A stretch of DNA of 64,000 nt from Blastocatellia bacterium (GCA_025055075.1 JANWYV010000016.1:1-64000), one strand, 5' to 3'. Shown: positions 17,628 to 26,681, counted from the first letter of the stretch. The notes: generated by a model not told the origin, from the sequence alone. Numbers and translations are program-made.

Positions 17628-19688
17628 ATGAGGCCCTGGAATGCGACCATTCGGAAGTCCATCGCTCTCCTTCTCATCGCTCTCTGGCTCGAAGGATCTC
17701 CGCTACGGGCGCAAGAAGCTCCGCTTCGCATCTTCTTCCCCGATGTCGGCCACGGGCATGCCGCGCTCATCATCTCCCCGACGGGACGCACGCTGCTCAT
17801 TGACGGCGGTCCGGATGGAATGGGGCGCGCTGTCCTCGTGCCGCTCATGCGCGATCTCGGACTCACTCGCCTCGATGTGATGATCGCCACCCATTACGAT
17901 GCCGATCACATTGGCGGGTTGGATGAAATCGCCGCCATCTTCCCTCCGGCTGTCGCCTATGACAGCGGCGATCTCACAGCTCCGCGTACAGGCCGATTCT
18001 TCGCCGAGTATCTCCAAGCCATCGGCGCAGCTCGTCGCACGCTGCGCGCTGGAGACGTCCTCGATCTGGGCGATGGTGTGGTCGCGACCTGTGTGGTCGT
18101 CAACGGCGATCTCCTGAGCGGCGGACGCCTCGGCATCTTCGGCCGAAGCGATCCACTCGACCAATTGGACAATAGCGCCTCGATCGGTCTCCTCATCCAA
18201 TACGGGGATTTCGACCTCTTCATCGGAGGCGATCTCACTGGTGGCGGCTACGGGACGACAGATGTCGAATCCACCGTCGCTCAGCTCGTCGGCGATGTAG
18301 ACGTCGTGCAACTGAATCATCACGGCAGCGCAACGAGCAACAATGCGACGTTCCTCTCGACGCTCAAAGCCGAGGTGGGAATCGTGCAAGCGGCGACGAC
18401 GAATACATTTGGTCATCCGAGCGTCGAAGTCGTAGATCGCTTCATCACCGTGACGCCGACGAACGGTCTGACGCCCATTCCCCCCGATGGCGACTTCCCG
18501 CCTTCTCGCCCTCCCTTCCTCTTTCAAACGCAAGCGAGTCCCCCCTCGGATGCGCGCGTGAGTCATCAGGGGCATGTCGCCGGAGGGACGATCGAGATCG
18601 AGACGGACGGACGCCGGTATACCGTGCGCGGCAGACTGCTGCGACCGCGTACGTTTCCGACCGATGACGCAGAACGTGGTGTGCGCACGGATTTCCCACC
18701 GACGGTTATCGTGAGCGCGTCTCCTATCGTTCCGCAGGCCGGGGAAGCTGTTCTCCTCGCCGTGCAAATTGCGGATGATTCCGGGCGAATTCGTTCGACC
18801 CGTTTGACCTTCTCCACGAACGAAGAGGAGCCCGCGTCTCTGCCGCTCGTGCGTCTCTCAGAGAAGCTCTTCGCCGGGGAGATCCCCGGGCAGCCAGATG
18901 GGACGTTCGTGCGCTATTGCATCACCGCGGAAGATGAGGTGAGGCATACGACGACGGCGTGTGGCGAGTATTTCTCCGGCATCACACCGATTCGCACCGT
19001 GCGCGCTGTAGACGCGTGGGGCGTCCCGCGCTACGAAGGCGCGCCCGTTCGCATCATCGGCACGGTGACCGTCGGAAGCGGGACGTTCAACCGAACACAA
19101 ACGGAGATCTTCGTCGAGGATGAGACCGGCGGAATTCGCGTCTTCGACCTGCGCGCGCAGAGCCAGGTGGTGAATCTCGGAGACCGCGTCATGGTCACCG
19201 GGCGCGTGAAAAGCTTCAACGGACTTTTGGAACTCGACATCACCAATCCGCTGCCCATGCCGCCATTCCCTTCCCCGTTCGGCATTCGCGTGCTCGACCG
19301 CCCGGATGCAGAGCCCATTCCTCGATCCGTGCGCCTCGCCGATGTGGGCGAGGCTCGCGAGGGACAGCTCGTGCGAATCGAGGGGGTGAGGATCACTCAG
19401 GGCGCGATCCCGCCATCTGGGAACGCGAACCTCACAATCACCGACGGAACGGGCATAACGACTATGCGCATCCTCGACTCGACCAATATCCCCGGCTTGC
19501 CGACGCCGATCGGCTCCTTCACTCTCGTGGGCATCGTCGGCCAGTTCGACCGCTTTCGTCCCTTCACCCGCGGGTATCAGATCCTCCCCCGCCGTCGCGC
19601 CGATCTCATCCCGGCCGCGAGCACTTCCTCCTCTGACCGTAATCCGGAGATGGAGCTTACCTCCCCGCTAGGCGTCGTACGCCGATGA
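17628..19688 (+). CDS. Secreted metallo-beta-lactamase-fold protein with OB-fold C-terminus
   Basis: A 686-residue exported protein: signal peptide (SIALLLIALWLEGSPLRAQ), then a ComEC-like metallo-beta-lactamase domain with FFPDVGHGHAALI, LLIDGGPDG, THYDADHIGG, DNSASIGLLI and NHHGSATSNN, so the metal-binding histidines and aspartates appear intact. A linker and Ig-like part follow (about 330-440), then two OB-fold-like segments (IIGTVTVGSGTF..., VRIEGVRITQG...), as in secreted nucleases. Function: probably a periplasmic or extracellular metallohydrolase, perhaps acting on nucleic acid or phosphodiesters; substrate is inference. Start 17628 is preferred over an ATG at 17619, which lies inside the -10 element. 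The 3' end overlaps the convergent gene by 32 bases. Confidence 0.85.
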   Translation: MRPWNATIRKSIALLLIALWLEGSPLRAQEAPLRIFFPDVGHGHAALIISPTGRTLLIDGGPDGMGRAVLVPLMRDLGLTRLDVMIATHYDADHIGGLDEIAAIFPPAVAYDSGDLTAPRTGRFFAEYLQAIGAARRTLRAGDVLDLGDGVVATCVVVNGDLLSGGRLGIFGRSDPLDQLDNSASIGLLIQYGDFDLFIGGDLTGGGYGTTDVESTVAQLVGDVDVVQLNHHGSATSNNATFLSTLKAEVGIVQAATTNTFGHPSVEVVDRFITVTPTNGLTPIPPDGDFPPSRPPFLFQTQASPPSDARVSHQGHVAGGTIEIETDGRRYTVRGRLLRPRTFPTDDAERGVRTDFPPTVIVSASPIVPQAGEAVLLAVQIADDSGRIRSTRLTFSTNEEEPASLPLVRLSEKLFAGEIPGQPDGTFVRYCITAEDEVRHTTTACGEYFSGITPIRTVRAVDAWGVPRYEGAPVRIIGTVTVGSGTFNRTQTEIFVEDETGGIRVFDLRAQSQVVNLGDRVMVTGRVKSFNGLLELDITNPLPMPPFPSPFGIRVLDRPDAEPIPRSVRLADVGEAREGQLVRIEGVRITQGAIPPSGNANLTITDGTGITTMRILDSTNIPGLPTPIGSFTLVGIVGQFDRFRPFTRGYQILPRRRADLIPAASTSSSDRNPEMELTSPLGVVRR

Positions 19689-20844
19689 TCGCATTGGTCT
19701 GCGCCGCCCCAGAGGAATCCACGAAGAAGACCTCTCCGGTCACGAGACTGACCGCGAATCCGGCATTTTGATGAAAGAATCGGGAGACGGGGCTTCCGGC
19801 CCTGTTCCGGATCGAAGGATTCGCCAAGATCTCCGCCTCTGAAGCGAAGAGCGTAGCGTCGCCCTTTCCTCCACCGGCATTTCGGATCGCGATGATCCCC
19901 CGAGTGGCGGGATGTCCCGACGTCCCAAACGTGTTCAGCAGATAAATGGCATCATCCGATCCCACATCCACGCCGGAGTAGCCGACATCCGGAATCCCCA
20001 AGTCTGCTTCGATGTCCGTCGCCGCGACGAGGAGAGAGACCTTTCCCGTCCGGGGATCCACCTCCAAGAGATCATCCGTCGCCTGAGCGCGACCGCTGTT
20101 GATGACGACCAACGTTCCTCGCGATGGCCATACCGCGGCATCGTTGAGATCAATGTCCTGCCCGACGCCAATGACCGCTTCTAGCTGCGCTTGAGAGACA
20201 AGCTCCGAAGCGGCCGTTCGTCCTCCATCGGGAGCATGGACATCAATCTTCACGATGCTGTCGCCGTTGAAGGCGCCGAACCGGTCGTTCAGCAAAATGT
20301 AGGCCGTCGTCCCCAAAACGGCCATCGAGCGGTTCCCCTCGATCGAAGAGATGGGCTGGATGGGCATAAACGGCCGATCCAGACCGGAGATCAAGGCGAC
20401 CTCTCCGCTTCGGGGATCAACGCGGAAGAGGTACGCCAGCTCATCTCCTCCCCCATCCGTGAGGATGATGATGTGTCCGTCTTCGTCCACCTCCACTGTT
20501 TGCAACGTCATCACGGCAGGAGCGGGATCCCCACCATTCTCGGCGTCAACTTTTGCCCTGAGCGTCGCCGTATCCGTGACCTTCGTGATGATCGGAGGAG
20601 TCACCGAAACATCGGCGATGAAGACTTCGTTGTTCGCGGCATCGGAGAAATCGGTGAAGATCAACCGACCATCGGGCGTCGCGCTCAACCGTCCGGGGCG
20701 TGCTCCTTTCGAGAGCGTCTTCTCCGCGATATGATCCCCTGACACGGCGAGACGCACCACAAGAGCACTGGCTTGCCGTCCCCATACGGGGGGATATATG
20801 AGGGCGAGAAAGAGGATCGCAACTGTCCACGTTTTCGCGTTCAT
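19657..20844 (-). CDS. Secreted beta-propeller-like (SMP-30/NHL-type) protein
   Basis: A 395-residue protein with a signal peptide (TVAILFLALIYPPVWG, cleavage near QAS). The mature part shows repeated blade-like stretches: GRLSATPDGRLIFTDFSDA, VDEDGHIIILTDGGGDE, LFRVDPRSGEVALISG, LLEVDPRTGKVSLLV and GVDVGSDDAIYLLNTFG. These fit a six- or seven-bladed propeller that binds rather than cleaves. Start 20844 has AGGAGGGAGG just upstream and follows the TonB receptor stop by 17 bases, so it is probably cotranscribed with that receptor and may assist its ligand. No enzyme motif was seen. Confidence 0.75.
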   Translation of the reverse strand: MNAKTWTVAILFLALIYPPVWGRQASALVVRLAVSGDHIAEKTLSKGARPGRLSATPDGRLIFTDFSDAANNEVFIADVSVTPPIITKVTDTATLRAKVDAENGGDPAPAVMTLQTVEVDEDGHIIILTDGGGDELAYLFRVDPRSGEVALISGLDRPFMPIQPISSIEGNRSMAVLGTTAYILLNDRFGAFNGDSIVKIDVHAPDGGRTAASELVSQAQLEAVIGVGQDIDLNDAAVWPSRGTLVVINSGRAQATDDLLEVDPRTGKVSLLVAATDIEADLGIPDVGYSGVDVGSDDAIYLLNTFGTSGHPATRGIIAIRNAGGGKGDATLFASEAEILANPSIRNRAGSPVSRFFHQNAGFAVSLVTGEVFFVDSSGAAQTNAIIGVRRLAGR

Positions 20845-20861
20845 GGCCTCCCTCCTAAGCT

Positions 20862-23800
20862 TCAAAACGTGACCCGCACGCCGAGCTGCAGATCGCGAGC
20901 GCGCAGGCCGAAGACCGGCTGCAGGAAATCGGCGCGCGGGCGCAAGGTGAAGACGCGCGAAGTGACGCCGCCGCTGCGCGTGGCGTCGTAAGCATCCACC
21001 TGCACGCCGGTGAACTGTGGCCGATTGAAGACATTGAAGGCCTGGATGATGAATTCCAGACGCCGTCGTTCAGCCAGATCAATCCGCTTGCGCAAGCTGA
21101 GGTCAATCTGATTCCGCCCTGGGCCGCGGAAGGCCCCGCGTCCCCAGTGCGGCGCGCGATCGTCAGGGACGTTGTCCTCGTTCAGATCCGTGTCCGTGCT
21201 CGCTCCGGCGAGATCAGCGGTCACGGCGCGTCCACTGGAGAACGTCGCGATCCCGCTCACGCTCCAATTCCCCAAGGCGTAGCGCAGGATGCGATTAGTG
21301 GCGTTCTTGAAGAATGGCATCTGCCAGACACCACTGATGACCAACCGCTGTCGCTCATCCAAGCTGGAGAGCCCGCGATCGCGACGCACGTCGAACGGAT
21401 CGAGAATGTCGGTGAAGCGCCCATCGAGCGCATTGCGGATGTCATCGGTCGTCTTCGAGAGCGTGTAGGAGACCAGCAGCGACAGGCCGCGATGGAAACG
21501 GCGATTGATGCGCACGGCCATCCCGTGATAGATCGAATTGGCCGCGCTCTCGACCATATTGATCTGCCGGAAATTCGGGTTCGGCCGCAGCGATGCCGGC
21601 GAGACGACGCCAATGCGCGGGAATTGGAACGTGTGGACAATTCGTCCTTGCTCATCCAACACGCGGATGGTCGCCACGCCCGCCGGTCCTTCAAGCGGCG
21701 GTCGCACGTTGATGTTGCGCGAGCGCGAGATCTTCACCCCTCGCGTGAAGAGATAGGCCACCGAGACCGTCGTCTGCGGAAATAGCTCGCGCTCGATCTC
21801 CAGATTCGCTTGCTGCGTATAGGGATTCACGCGATCCGGCGCGAAGACCATGATGTCCGAGGACGGGTCGGCGAATCGAATCCCGCCCGGAGGCGTTTCC
21901 AGTCGCGGGAACTTCGTCTTCGAGAGATTGAGCGGATCGAGCGCGGTGATCGGTGGAAAGACGATCCCATTAGCCGCCAGGGCCGTCCCCGAGAGGAAGA
22001 TGTTGATCGAATACGCGTTGTTGTTCGTCAGGACGTCGTTGATCATGAGATTGGGCGTCAGACCATAGAAGATCCCGTATCCGGCGCGAATGACCGTCTT
22101 CCCATCCCTGAACGGAGAGAGGGCAATCCCCAAGCGCGGCGCCACATTGTTCGTGTCCTCGTTGATCCGTCCCGTCTCCGGCACAAGCGGGTTTACGACA
22201 AGCGGACCTGGCAGCGTCTGCAATTCATACCGCACGCCATAGTAGAGCGTCAGGCGCGAACTAATGCGGAACGTGTCCTGGCCATAGAAGCCATAGACCA
22301 TCGTGCGCTGCCGCACGAGCGGATCGCCGATGAAAAACCGTTGCGTATAGTTGCTGATCACGCCGTTCAAGAAGTCGGTGACGCTGCCAAAGCTGTAGGT
22401 TCCATTGACGTTGCTGGCGAAGAAATTTCGATCCACGATGCGATTGATGTCGAGCCCCGCTTTGATCGTGTGCCGCCCCCGAATGATCGAGACGTTATCA
22501 ATCCATTGCACGCGGCGCTCGCGGGTGAAACGGCCTGGGAAGTCCCCCGGTCGAGCATGGAGGAACGTCCGACCGCCGAGATTGAATCCGGAGACGGTGA
22601 TCTGCGGCAGGAAGGGATCGTTCGCGAAATCGCCCGTATCGTCGAAGACGAAGTTGAAGCGAAATTCGTTGAGCAGCGTGGGCGTGAGCACGGAGTTGAG
22701 CGCGATGACGCTCGTGTAGCTGTTGGTGAAATTCTTCGCGTTGCCGGTGACATTGGTCGTCGTCGTGGGCGTGGTGAAGACACCGTTTCGGGAATCGAAC
22801 TGCTGGAAGTTGTGCGTGAGCGTGAGCGTGTGATTGGGCGTGATCTGCCAATCCAGCCGAGGGAAGAAATTGATCTGATCGAAATCGCGCGGGATGGAGC
22901 GCACGAGCGGACGGAAGAAGCGTTCGGCCAGCTCACGATCGGGACCGCGCAAGGCGCGAATCTCGCTCTCCAGGCGCGCGCCGAGGGTGACCGTCACCGG
23001 CTCGTTGCGAACCTGATGATCGTAGTTGAGGAACCAGAAGAGCTTGTTGCGGATGAGCGGCCCACCGATATTGCCGCCGAACTGTTGGCGGCGTTCAGGT
23101 GGCTTGGGCACGTTGTTGGCATTATTGAAGAAGCCGTTAGCGTTCCACGCATCGTCGCGGATGTAGTAGAAGGCCGTGCCGCGCCACTCGTTGGTGCCCG
23201 AGCGCGTGATGGCGTTGACGATGCCGCCGGCCGCGCGTCCGAATTCGGCCGAGAAGTTACTGTTGGCCACGCGGAATTCTTGCACCGTCTCCTGGCTGAA
23301 TTGGAACGGCGCGCGCGTGCGCCCGCGAATCTCGCCGAAGTAGGCGTTGTTGTTATCGGCGCCATCCACTTGGATGTTATTGAAGACGCGATCCACGCCC
23401 GTGAAGCTCACGTTGCCGAAGTCGTCGGCTGCCGTCACGCCCGGCGTCAAAAGCACCAACTCCGTCCAATTCCGTCCATTCAGCGGAAGCACATCAATGA
23501 GCGCGCGATCAATGACCGTGCCCGGTTGCGTGCGCGTCGTCTCGATGAGCGGGAGCGTCTCGGCCGTGACGAGGACTTCCTCTCGAATGCCCGCCGGCTG
23601 CAGTGTGCCGTTCACCGTGAGGGCATCGCCGACGCGCAGCTCGATCCCTTCGAGTTTCAATTCGGCGAATCCCGCTTTGGCGAACGTGACCGTGTATGTC
23701 CCGGGAGGCAGAAGCGGGATGACGTAGTAGCCGACGGCGTTCGTCTTCACCGTGCGCGTCAGGCCCGTTCCGGCGTTCACGGCCGTAACGGTGACCTCCG

Positions 23801-23948
23801 GCACGACGGCTCCGGTGGGATCATACACATACCCCTCCAGCGTGGCCGCCGTCGCCTGCGATTGCGGGAAGGCGCGCAGAGGCGTTAGGGCGATGAGAAG
23901 GGCGAGGCCGATGGGGCCAAGGAAGCGAGCGAAATTGACGCATTTCAT
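20862..23948 (-). CDS. TonB-dependent receptor, Oar-like with carboxypeptidase-regulatory-like N-terminus
   Basis: A 1028-residue outer membrane protein: signal peptide (about residues 1-30), a carboxypeptidase-regulatory-like beta sandwich (ATLEGYVYDPTGAVVPEV..., YVIPLLPPGTYTVTF), a plug domain (LPLNGRNWTELVLLTPGV, IQVDGADNNNAYFGEIRG, GGIVNAITRSGTNEWRG) and a large beta barrel ending in the classic C-terminal aromatic LGVRVTF. This architecture is abundant in Acidobacteria and Bacteroidetes-like secreted-protein transport receptors; natural ligands are generally unknown. Start 23948 is chosen for the GGGAGGGACTT site and the signal peptide position. A promoter lies at 23995-24024. It is followed by the propeller gene. 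Confidence 0.92.
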   Translation of the reverse strand: MKCVNFARFLGPIGLALLIALTPLRAFPQSQATAATLEGYVYDPTGAVVPEVTVTAVNAGTGLTRTVKTNAVGYYVIPLLPPGTYTVTFAKAGFAELKLEGIELRVGDALTVNGTLQPAGIREEVLVTAETLPLIETTRTQPGTVIDRALIDVLPLNGRNWTELVLLTPGVTAADDFGNVSFTGVDRVFNNIQVDGADNNNAYFGEIRGRTRAPFQFSQETVQEFRVANSNFSAEFGRAAGGIVNAITRSGTNEWRGTAFYYIRDDAWNANGFFNNANNVPKPPERRQQFGGNIGGPLIRNKLFWFLNYDHQVRNEPVTVTLGARLESEIRALRGPDRELAERFFRPLVRSIPRDFDQINFFPRLDWQITPNHTLTLTHNFQQFDSRNGVFTTPTTTTNVTGNAKNFTNSYTSVIALNSVLTPTLLNEFRFNFVFDDTGDFANDPFLPQITVSGFNLGGRTFLHARPGDFPGRFTRERRVQWIDNVSIIRGRHTIKAGLDINRIVDRNFFASNVNGTYSFGSVTDFLNGVISNYTQRFFIGDPLVRQRTMVYGFYGQDTFRISSRLTLYYGVRYELQTLPGPLVVNPLVPETGRINEDTNNVAPRLGIALSPFRDGKTVIRAGYGIFYGLTPNLMINDVLTNNNAYSINIFLSGTALAANGIVFPPITALDPLNLSKTKFPRLETPPGGIRFADPSSDIMVFAPDRVNPYTQQANLEIERELFPQTTVSVAYLFTRGVKISRSRNINVRPPLEGPAGVATIRVLDEQGRIVHTFQFPRIGVVSPASLRPNPNFRQINMVESAANSIYHGMAVRINRRFHRGLSLLVSYTLSKTTDDIRNALDGRFTDILDPFDVRRDRGLSSLDERQRLVISGVWQMPFFKNATNRILRYALGNWSVSGIATFSSGRAVTADLAGASTDTDLNEDNVPDDRAPHWGRGAFRGPGRNQIDLSLRKRIDLAERRRLEFIIQAFNVFNRPQFTGVQVDAYDATRSGGVTSRVFTLRPRADFLQPVFGLRARDLQLGVRVTF

Positions 23949-23994
23949 AAGTCCCTCCCTGAATGCCCGAGGTTCATCCTTCAGCCTACCGCTT

Positions 23995-24024
23995 AATCTA
24001 ACACTGCCGCGCGGCCACAAGCAA
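23995..24024 (-). promoter_or_regulatory. Candidate promoter for the Oar-like receptor
   Basis: Minus-strand TTGCTT (24024-24019) and TAGATT (24000-23995) are 18 bases apart, about 46 bases before the ATG at 23948. Confidence 0.42.
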
Positions 24025-24059
24025 GCGAAGGTCGGGCGAGACGTGAGGACGCCCGATGC

Positions 24060-24947
24060 TCATTTCCCCCAATAGAGCTTGTCACGCAGGACTTGAAAGT
24101 AGTTCTTGTTCGGCGGGGAGATGAGATCGAACGTCTTTGCGCTCTTGTGGACGATCACCTCATCCCCGACCTGCAGGGCGAAGCCGACTTGCCCGTCCAG
24201 CGTCAGCGTGACCTCTTCGCGCGGCGTGCGCAGGATGAGCTTCACGTCCGATTGATCCGAGATGACCAGCGGACGGTTCGTCAACATATGGGGGCAAATC
24301 GGCGTGATCACGATCGCGGCGACCGAAGGATGAACGATCGGTCCCCCAGCCGAGAGCGAATACGCCGTGGATCCCGTAGGCGTGGAGACGATGAGGCCAT
24401 CGGCGCGGAAGGTCGTCACGGGCGCGCCGTCAATCCAGCATTCGATCTGGATGATGCGCGCCAGCGCGCTCTTGTTCACGACAGCATCGTTGAGGACCGA
24501 ATATTCGGCCACGCACTGGCCGGCGCGATAGACGAAGGCATCGAGCATCATGCGGGAGTCCACGAGCGCCTCCTCCATCAGCGCGCGCTCCAAGGCGGGG
24601 AACATCTCCTCCAACGTGAACTCGGTCAGATAGCCGAGCCCGCCGAAGTTGACGCCGAGGACGGGAATACGCCGCCCGCCCATCAAGCGCGCCGCTGCGA
24701 GCATGGTCCCATCTCCTCCCATCACGACCAGCAGGTCGATCGTCGAAGGCAGCTTCTCAGGGGGCACGAGCGTGGCCCGACATCCAGGAGCCATTTCCTC
24801 GATGATCGGTTCAGCGACAAGCTCAATGCCCCGTTCCGCGAGAAATCGCGAGAGATGCTCGATGATCGACCCCGCCCCCTTGATCTTCGGCTTGACCATG
24901 AGGCCGACGCGATGAACGCGAAGTTTTCGTCGCTCGAGCATACCCAC
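24060..24947 (-). CDS. nadK: NAD kinase
   Basis: Phosphorylates NAD to NADP with ATP or polyphosphate. The 295-residue protein has the kinase-defining VVMGGDGTMLAA motif, LGVNFGGLGYLTEF, YSVLNDAVV with the NDxxV feature, and the C-terminal DGLIVSTPTGSTAYSLSAGGP segment. It is intact and of usual length. Start is either GTG at 24947 or ATG at 24941; no ribosome site precedes either, and the promoter at 24953-24981 places the transcription start at about the GTG. It diverges from the DUF1460 gene with overlapping control regions. Confidence 0.95.
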   Translation of the reverse strand: MGMLERRKLRVHRVGLMVKPKIKGAGSIIEHLSRFLAERGIELVAEPIIEEMAPGCRATLVPPEKLPSTIDLLVVMGGDGTMLAAARLMGGRRIPVLGVNFGGLGYLTEFTLEEMFPALERALMEEALVDSRMMLDAFVYRAGQCVAEYSVLNDAVVNKSALARIIQIECWIDGAPVTTFRADGLIVSTPTGSTAYSLSAGGPIVHPSVAAIVITPICPHMLTNRPLVISDQSDVKLILRTPREEVTLTLDGQVGFALQVGDEVIVHKSAKTFDLISPPNKNYFQVLRDKLYWGK

Positions 24948-24952
24948 GGGGT

Positions 24953-24981
24953 ATTATCCGCGAGGCGGGGTGGGTTTTCAA
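24953..24981 (-). promoter_or_regulatory. Promoter for nadK, likely leaderless
   Basis: TTGAAA (24981-24976), 17-base spacer, GATAAT (24958-24953). Five bases then separate the -10 from a GTG at 24947 and 11 bases from the ATG at 24941. Confidence 0.55.
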
Positions 24982-25010
24982 TTCCCGTCCCCTCGGACGG
25001 GATGGCGCAC

Positions 25011-25040
25011 TGGTCGGCGCGATGGCCGATGCCCTACAAT
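25011..25040 (+). promoter_or_regulatory. Candidate promoter for the DUF1460 gene
   Basis: TGGTCG (25011-25016) and TACAAT (25035-25040) are 18 bases apart. The start it predicts is downstream of an ATG at 25022, which supports translation from 25061. Confidence 0.38.
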
Positions 25041-25060
25041 CGCCAAGGGGGGTACAGCCG

Positions 25061-25867
25061 ATGGAATCGCGCGCGGTGCAACAGCAGGAGATCGCCGCTC
25101 TCCTGCACGAGCTGCGTGGGGGGGCATCGCTCGGCGAGCGCATGCGACGCGCGGCTCAACTCTTGCGCGGTCGCCCATATCTTGAGAACCCACTTGGAGG
25201 CGGGCCTGATCAGCGCGAGGTCCTCACGCTCTCGCTCGCAGGCTTCGATTGCGTCACCTATGTGGAGACCGTGCTCGCGCTGGCTTTGGCCCGTTCGGTG
25301 CGCGACGTCCGACGATGGCTGCGGCGCATCCGTTATAAGGAAGGGCGAATCGCCTGGCGCACGCGCCATCATTACATGGTCGAGTGGATTCGCGAGAACG
25401 TTCGTCAGGGCATTCTCACGAACCTCACGCGCGGTTCGGGGACGCGCCTTCTCACGCGGCGAGTGAACGTGGTCCCCGGCCTCCCGCCTCGAACGCTTCG
25501 CTTTCGCTGCTTCCCGAAGGACCAGCTCGCGAAGCGGCGCGAGCGCCTTCGCGACGGGGATCTCATCTTCTTCGTCTCCACCAAGCCGAACCTCGATGTC
25601 TTTCACATCGGCCTGTTGCTCGTGGAACGAAAATCATCTCGCGCGGAAGACGAGGCCCCGCTCCGCCTCATGCTCTCTCACGCCTCGCGTCGTCGTGGTC
25701 GTGTCGTGGAGCAGGAGCTGGAAGCGTTTCTGAAGGAACATCGCATGTCGGGCGTTCTGCTCGTGCGCCCGCGAGAGCCGAATGCGCGCTCCTCCTCGAG
25801 GACGCGCGTCTGCTCCGCGCGCGCCAGAGCGCGACGACGGCGCCCGCAAAAAAGACGATGTGACTGA
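25061..25867 (+). CDS. DUF1460 (NlpC/P60-like) protein
   Basis: A 268-residue protein resembling DUF1460 proteins, cysteine peptidase/amidase-like folds probably acting on peptidoglycan peptides. The key motif is AGFDCVTYVETVLALALAR, carrying the candidate catalytic Cys; the late histidine may be in FHIGLLL. No signal peptide is seen, although homologues are often exported. Start 25061 has AAGGGGGG upstream; an ATG at 25022 lies before the predicted transcript start. Recognisable domain sequence ends near 25777, and the last 29 residues (Arg/Ser-rich, low complexity) are antisense to the convergent glycosyltransferase, so that tail may be non-functional. Confidence 0.78.
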   Translation: MESRAVQQQEIAALLHELRGGASLGERMRRAAQLLRGRPYLENPLGGGPDQREVLTLSLAGFDCVTYVETVLALALARSVRDVRRWLRRIRYKEGRIAWRTRHHYMVEWIRENVRQGILTNLTRGSGTRLLTRRVNVVPGLPPRTLRFRCFPKDQLAKRRERLRDGDLIFFVSTKPNLDVFHIGLLLVERKSSRAEDEAPLRLMLSHASRRRGRVVEQELEAFLKEHRMSGVLLVRPREPNARSSSRTRVCSARARARRRRPQKRRCD

Positions 25868-26681
25868 CGAGAGCGTAGGCGAAGAAAAGCGGACGACGCA
25901 CGATGGCCGAGAGCGAAGGTCGCGACGTGGCGAGGAATTGTCGCGGGAACTCCGGATGGCGCGCGAGGAAAAGCCCGTATCCTTGACCGTGCCAGAACTT
26001 GCGCCGCATCAGATCCCGCAATCGCAGAGGATACTCGTGCACGATGCGGATATCGCCCAGGAACGCGATCGGGACGCCGGCGCGGGAAAGACGATACCCC
26101 AGCTCGATGTCCTCTGCGGCCACCAGTGTCGAATCGAACCCTCCGAGAGCGCGCAACACCTCGACGCGTGCCAGAAAGCCCATGCCGTTCAATCCGCGCA
26201 CGCTCTCCGACCGAACGTATTGACCGATAGCCCAGCGATCGATCTCGGCCTCATAGCGCGCCCACAACGAGCGCGTGGGAGCAGGTTCGAAATCGAACTG
26301 GAAACACGCGATCGAACGATCCTGCGCATCCACCGCGCGTTCTAAGCGCAAGAAGTGATCGGGCGCGAGGAACGTGTCCGAGTCCAAGAAATGCACCCAT
26401 TCGGTCGCGACGGCGTGGAGTCCCGCATTGCGCAATTCGGCGAGCGTTCGCGCATCGGGGACGTAGAGCGAGCGAATCGGAAAGGGAAAAGCGCGGGAGA
26501 GCGCGCTCAAGTGCGTCTCGATGTCGGGGATGTCGCGGCTCACGATGAGGATCTCCACCGGAGAGAAGGCGCTCGGCGCGGTATTGGCGACCGACAGAAG
26601 GAGACGCTCGAGCGCCCGCTCCCGTCCGCGGTGCACGGGAATCACGAGAGTCGTGGATCGGGAGAAAGGATCACGATCCAC
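25668..26681 (-). CDS. Glycosyltransferase family 2 protein
   Basis: A 337-residue GT-A enzyme transferring sugar from a nucleotide donor, probably to cell-surface glycans. It has TTLVIPVHRG at the N-terminus, a DxD-like HFLDSDTFLAP, LNGMGFLARVEVLRALGGFD for acceptor-site geometry and EDIELGYRLSRAG, the ED-containing motif. A hydrophobic segment (PLFFAYALVSHIVFFAGAVV) near residues 262-283 may anchor it to the membrane. The 47 residues after it are low complexity and overlap the convergent gene by 200 bases. It lies 44 bases after the D-glycerate dehydrogenase-like gene on the same strand. Confidence 0.85.
   Translation of the reverse strand: MDRDPFSRSTTLVIPVHRGRERALERLLLSVANTAPSAFSPVEILIVSRDIPDIETHLSALSRAFPFPIRSLYVPDARTLAELRNAGLHAVATEWVHFLDSDTFLAPDHFLRLERAVDAQDRSIACFQFDFEPAPTRSLWARYEAEIDRWAIGQYVRSESVRGLNGMGFLARVEVLRALGGFDSTLVAAEDIELGYRLSRAGVPIAFLGDIRIVHEYPLRLRDLMRRKFWHGQGYGLFLARHPEFPRQFLATSRPSLSAIVRRPLFFAYALVSHIVFFAGAVVALWRARSRRASSRRSAHSALAGARAERPTCDVPSETLPAPAPRHDHDDARRERA

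Noticed and set aside
17619-17630. First ATG of the MBL frame at 17619
   Set aside because: It overlaps the last bases of the TATAAT element, so the transcript should start at or after 17628.
21810-23888. 692-codon open frame on the plus strand antisense to the Oar-like receptor
   Set aside because: It lies entirely within a clear receptor gene, lacks any recognisable motif and is Arg/Glu-rich, typical of antisense frames in GC-rich DNA.
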